This document shows, piece after piece, positions 6,127-6,397 of a DNA stretch of 6,397 nucleotides (within the stretch, counting starts at the first letter, position 1; every line of letters begins with the position of its first letter). Source of the stretch: Chloroflexota bacterium (GTDB lineage: Bacteria > Chloroflexota > Limnocylindria > Limnocylindrales > CSP1-4); NCBI GenBank assembly GCA_021812735.1, contig JAKAMV010000609.1, positions 1 to 6,397 of the forward strand. Direction: 5' to 3'. Below the pieces are notes generated by a model. That model saw only the letters and a list, made by a program, of their open reading frames with translations, was not told the origin of the DNA and ran no database searches. The position numbers and the translations under genes are program-made.

Positions 6127-6138
6127 CCGTCGGGGCCG

Positions 6139-6189
6139 GTGGCGCTCGAGGGAGCGCCACGGTTCCAGTTTCCGCCTCCGCCGCGCCCT
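6139..6189. repeat. REP-like palindromic element, copy 1
   Basis: A 9-bp perfect stem GTGGCGCTC / GAGCGCCAC (6139-6147 with 6152-6160) has a GAGG loop. It is followed by a conserved tail beginning GGTTCCAGTTTCCGCC. The 51-bp unit matches copy 2 at 48 of 51 positions, with differences at 6159, 6177 and 6187. Confidence 0.75.
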
Positions 6190-6194
6190 TGGTT

Positions 6195-6368
6195 GCCCGC
6201 CGCCCGGGCACGCGTGCTCGGGCGCCCGCTGAGCGGGCATGGCCTGGGTACGCCCGCCGGCCGGGCAGCGTGGCGCATGTGCCCGCTGGCCGGGCACTGT
6301 GGCGCTCGAGGGAGCGCCCCGGTTCCAGTTTCCGCCCCCGCCGCGCTCTGCCGCCCGCTGGCCGGGCA
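6195..6368. repeat. Series of five GCCCG-N5-CGGGCA hairpins
   Basis: Short palindromes of the form GCCCG, five bases, CGGGC, each followed by A, start at 6195, 6224, 6252, 6281 and 6353. The steps are 29, 28, 29 and 72 bp. The last two loops are identical (CTGGC) and a third is close (CCGGC); the rest of each unit is diverged. The series interleaves with copies 2 and 3 of the REP-like element. Confidence 0.65.
6299..6349. repeat. REP-like palindromic element, copy 2
   Basis: Same unit as copy 1, 160 bp further on, with the tail conserved. The stem has one mismatch (T6300 opposite C6319), so eight of nine pairs remain. It is preceded by a GCCCG-N5-CGGGC hairpin. Confidence 0.75.
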
Positions 6369-6370
6369 CC

Positions 6371-6397
6371 GTGGCGCTCGAGGGAGCGCCACAGTTC
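6371..6397. repeat. REP-like palindromic element, copy 3 (cut by the window edge)
   Basis: The perfect 9-bp stem and GAGG loop (6371-6392) are present, followed by the first bases of the tail. It matches copy 1 at 26 of 27 visible positions. It starts 72 bp after copy 2, also just after a GCCCG-N5-CGGGC hairpin. Confidence 0.75.

Larger units (their letters stand above)
6080..6397. other. Non-coding, hairpin-rich 3' region
   Basis: No credible gene is seen up to the window edge. The open frames here encode only repeated low-complexity peptides that mirror the DNA repeats. The region holds the possible terminator stems, three copies of a palindromic element and five short GCCCG-N5-CGGGC hairpins. 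Confidence 0.7.

Noticed and set aside
6195..6309. CRISPR array, because of the roughly 29-bp spacing
   Set aside because: The repeated part is only about 16 bases and diverged, the spacers would be 12-13 bases, and no cas gene is present.
5877..6392. Minus-strand open frames encoding repeated peptides such as NWNRGAPSSAT at the right end
   Set aside because: The peptide repeats simply translate the palindromic DNA element, and one frame continues antisense into the nucleoside phosphorylase gene. The 160-bp step between copies 1 and 2 is not a multiple of three, which argues against a repeat protein.

Overview
The window is a high-GC bacterial chromosomal segment with dense coding, mostly C or G at third codon positions and Shine-Dalgarno-led genes. 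No marker gene fixes the taxon. A GC-rich Chloroflexota (Limnocylindria-type) or Actinomycetota bacterium is plausible: the DUF4232-type lipoprotein and the separate FluG-like genes suit either. This placement is inference.

Left part (1-2441, + strand): the 3' portion of a glutamine-synthetase-fold ligase gene, cut by the window edge, overlaps by 11 bp with a metal-dependent amidohydrolase gene. Together they carry the two domains of the eukaryotic FluG/NodGS fusion, as separate co-translated genes in the opposite order. They probably form one operon acting on a gamma-glutamyl or related amide substrate, which the sequence does not identify.

Middle (2491-4896): a minus-strand secreted lipoprotein with a DUF4232-like domain converges on the amidohydrolase gene. 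It diverges from a complete AMP-forming acyl-CoA synthetase gene on the + strand. The divergent spacer (3175-3309) has no TA dinucleotide. It holds a 7-bp hairpin just upstream of the lipoprotein ribosome binding site, and a 10-base match to the anti-Shine-Dalgarno complement before the synthetase.

Right part (4897-6397): a 391-bp gene-free stretch carries a two-level direct repeat array (20-bp units arranged in a 52-bp period), a 15-bp inverted repeat and a pair of imperfect direct repeats that bracket them. A nucleoside phosphorylase gene of the uridine phosphorylase type follows, with its own candidate promoter and a good ribosome binding site. It keeps the phosphate and ribose sites but not the residues that recognise uracil in the E. 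coli enzyme. The last 318 bp are non-coding and rich in hairpins: three copies of a REP-like element with a 9-bp stem (one imperfect) are interleaved with five short GCCCG-N5-CGGGC hairpins, four of them about 29 bp apart.

The genes themselves belong to known families. The least explained material is the two intergenic repeat regions on either side of the nucleoside phosphorylase gene, and the altered base pocket of that enzyme. I see no phage, transposase, CRISPR, tRNA or rRNA.
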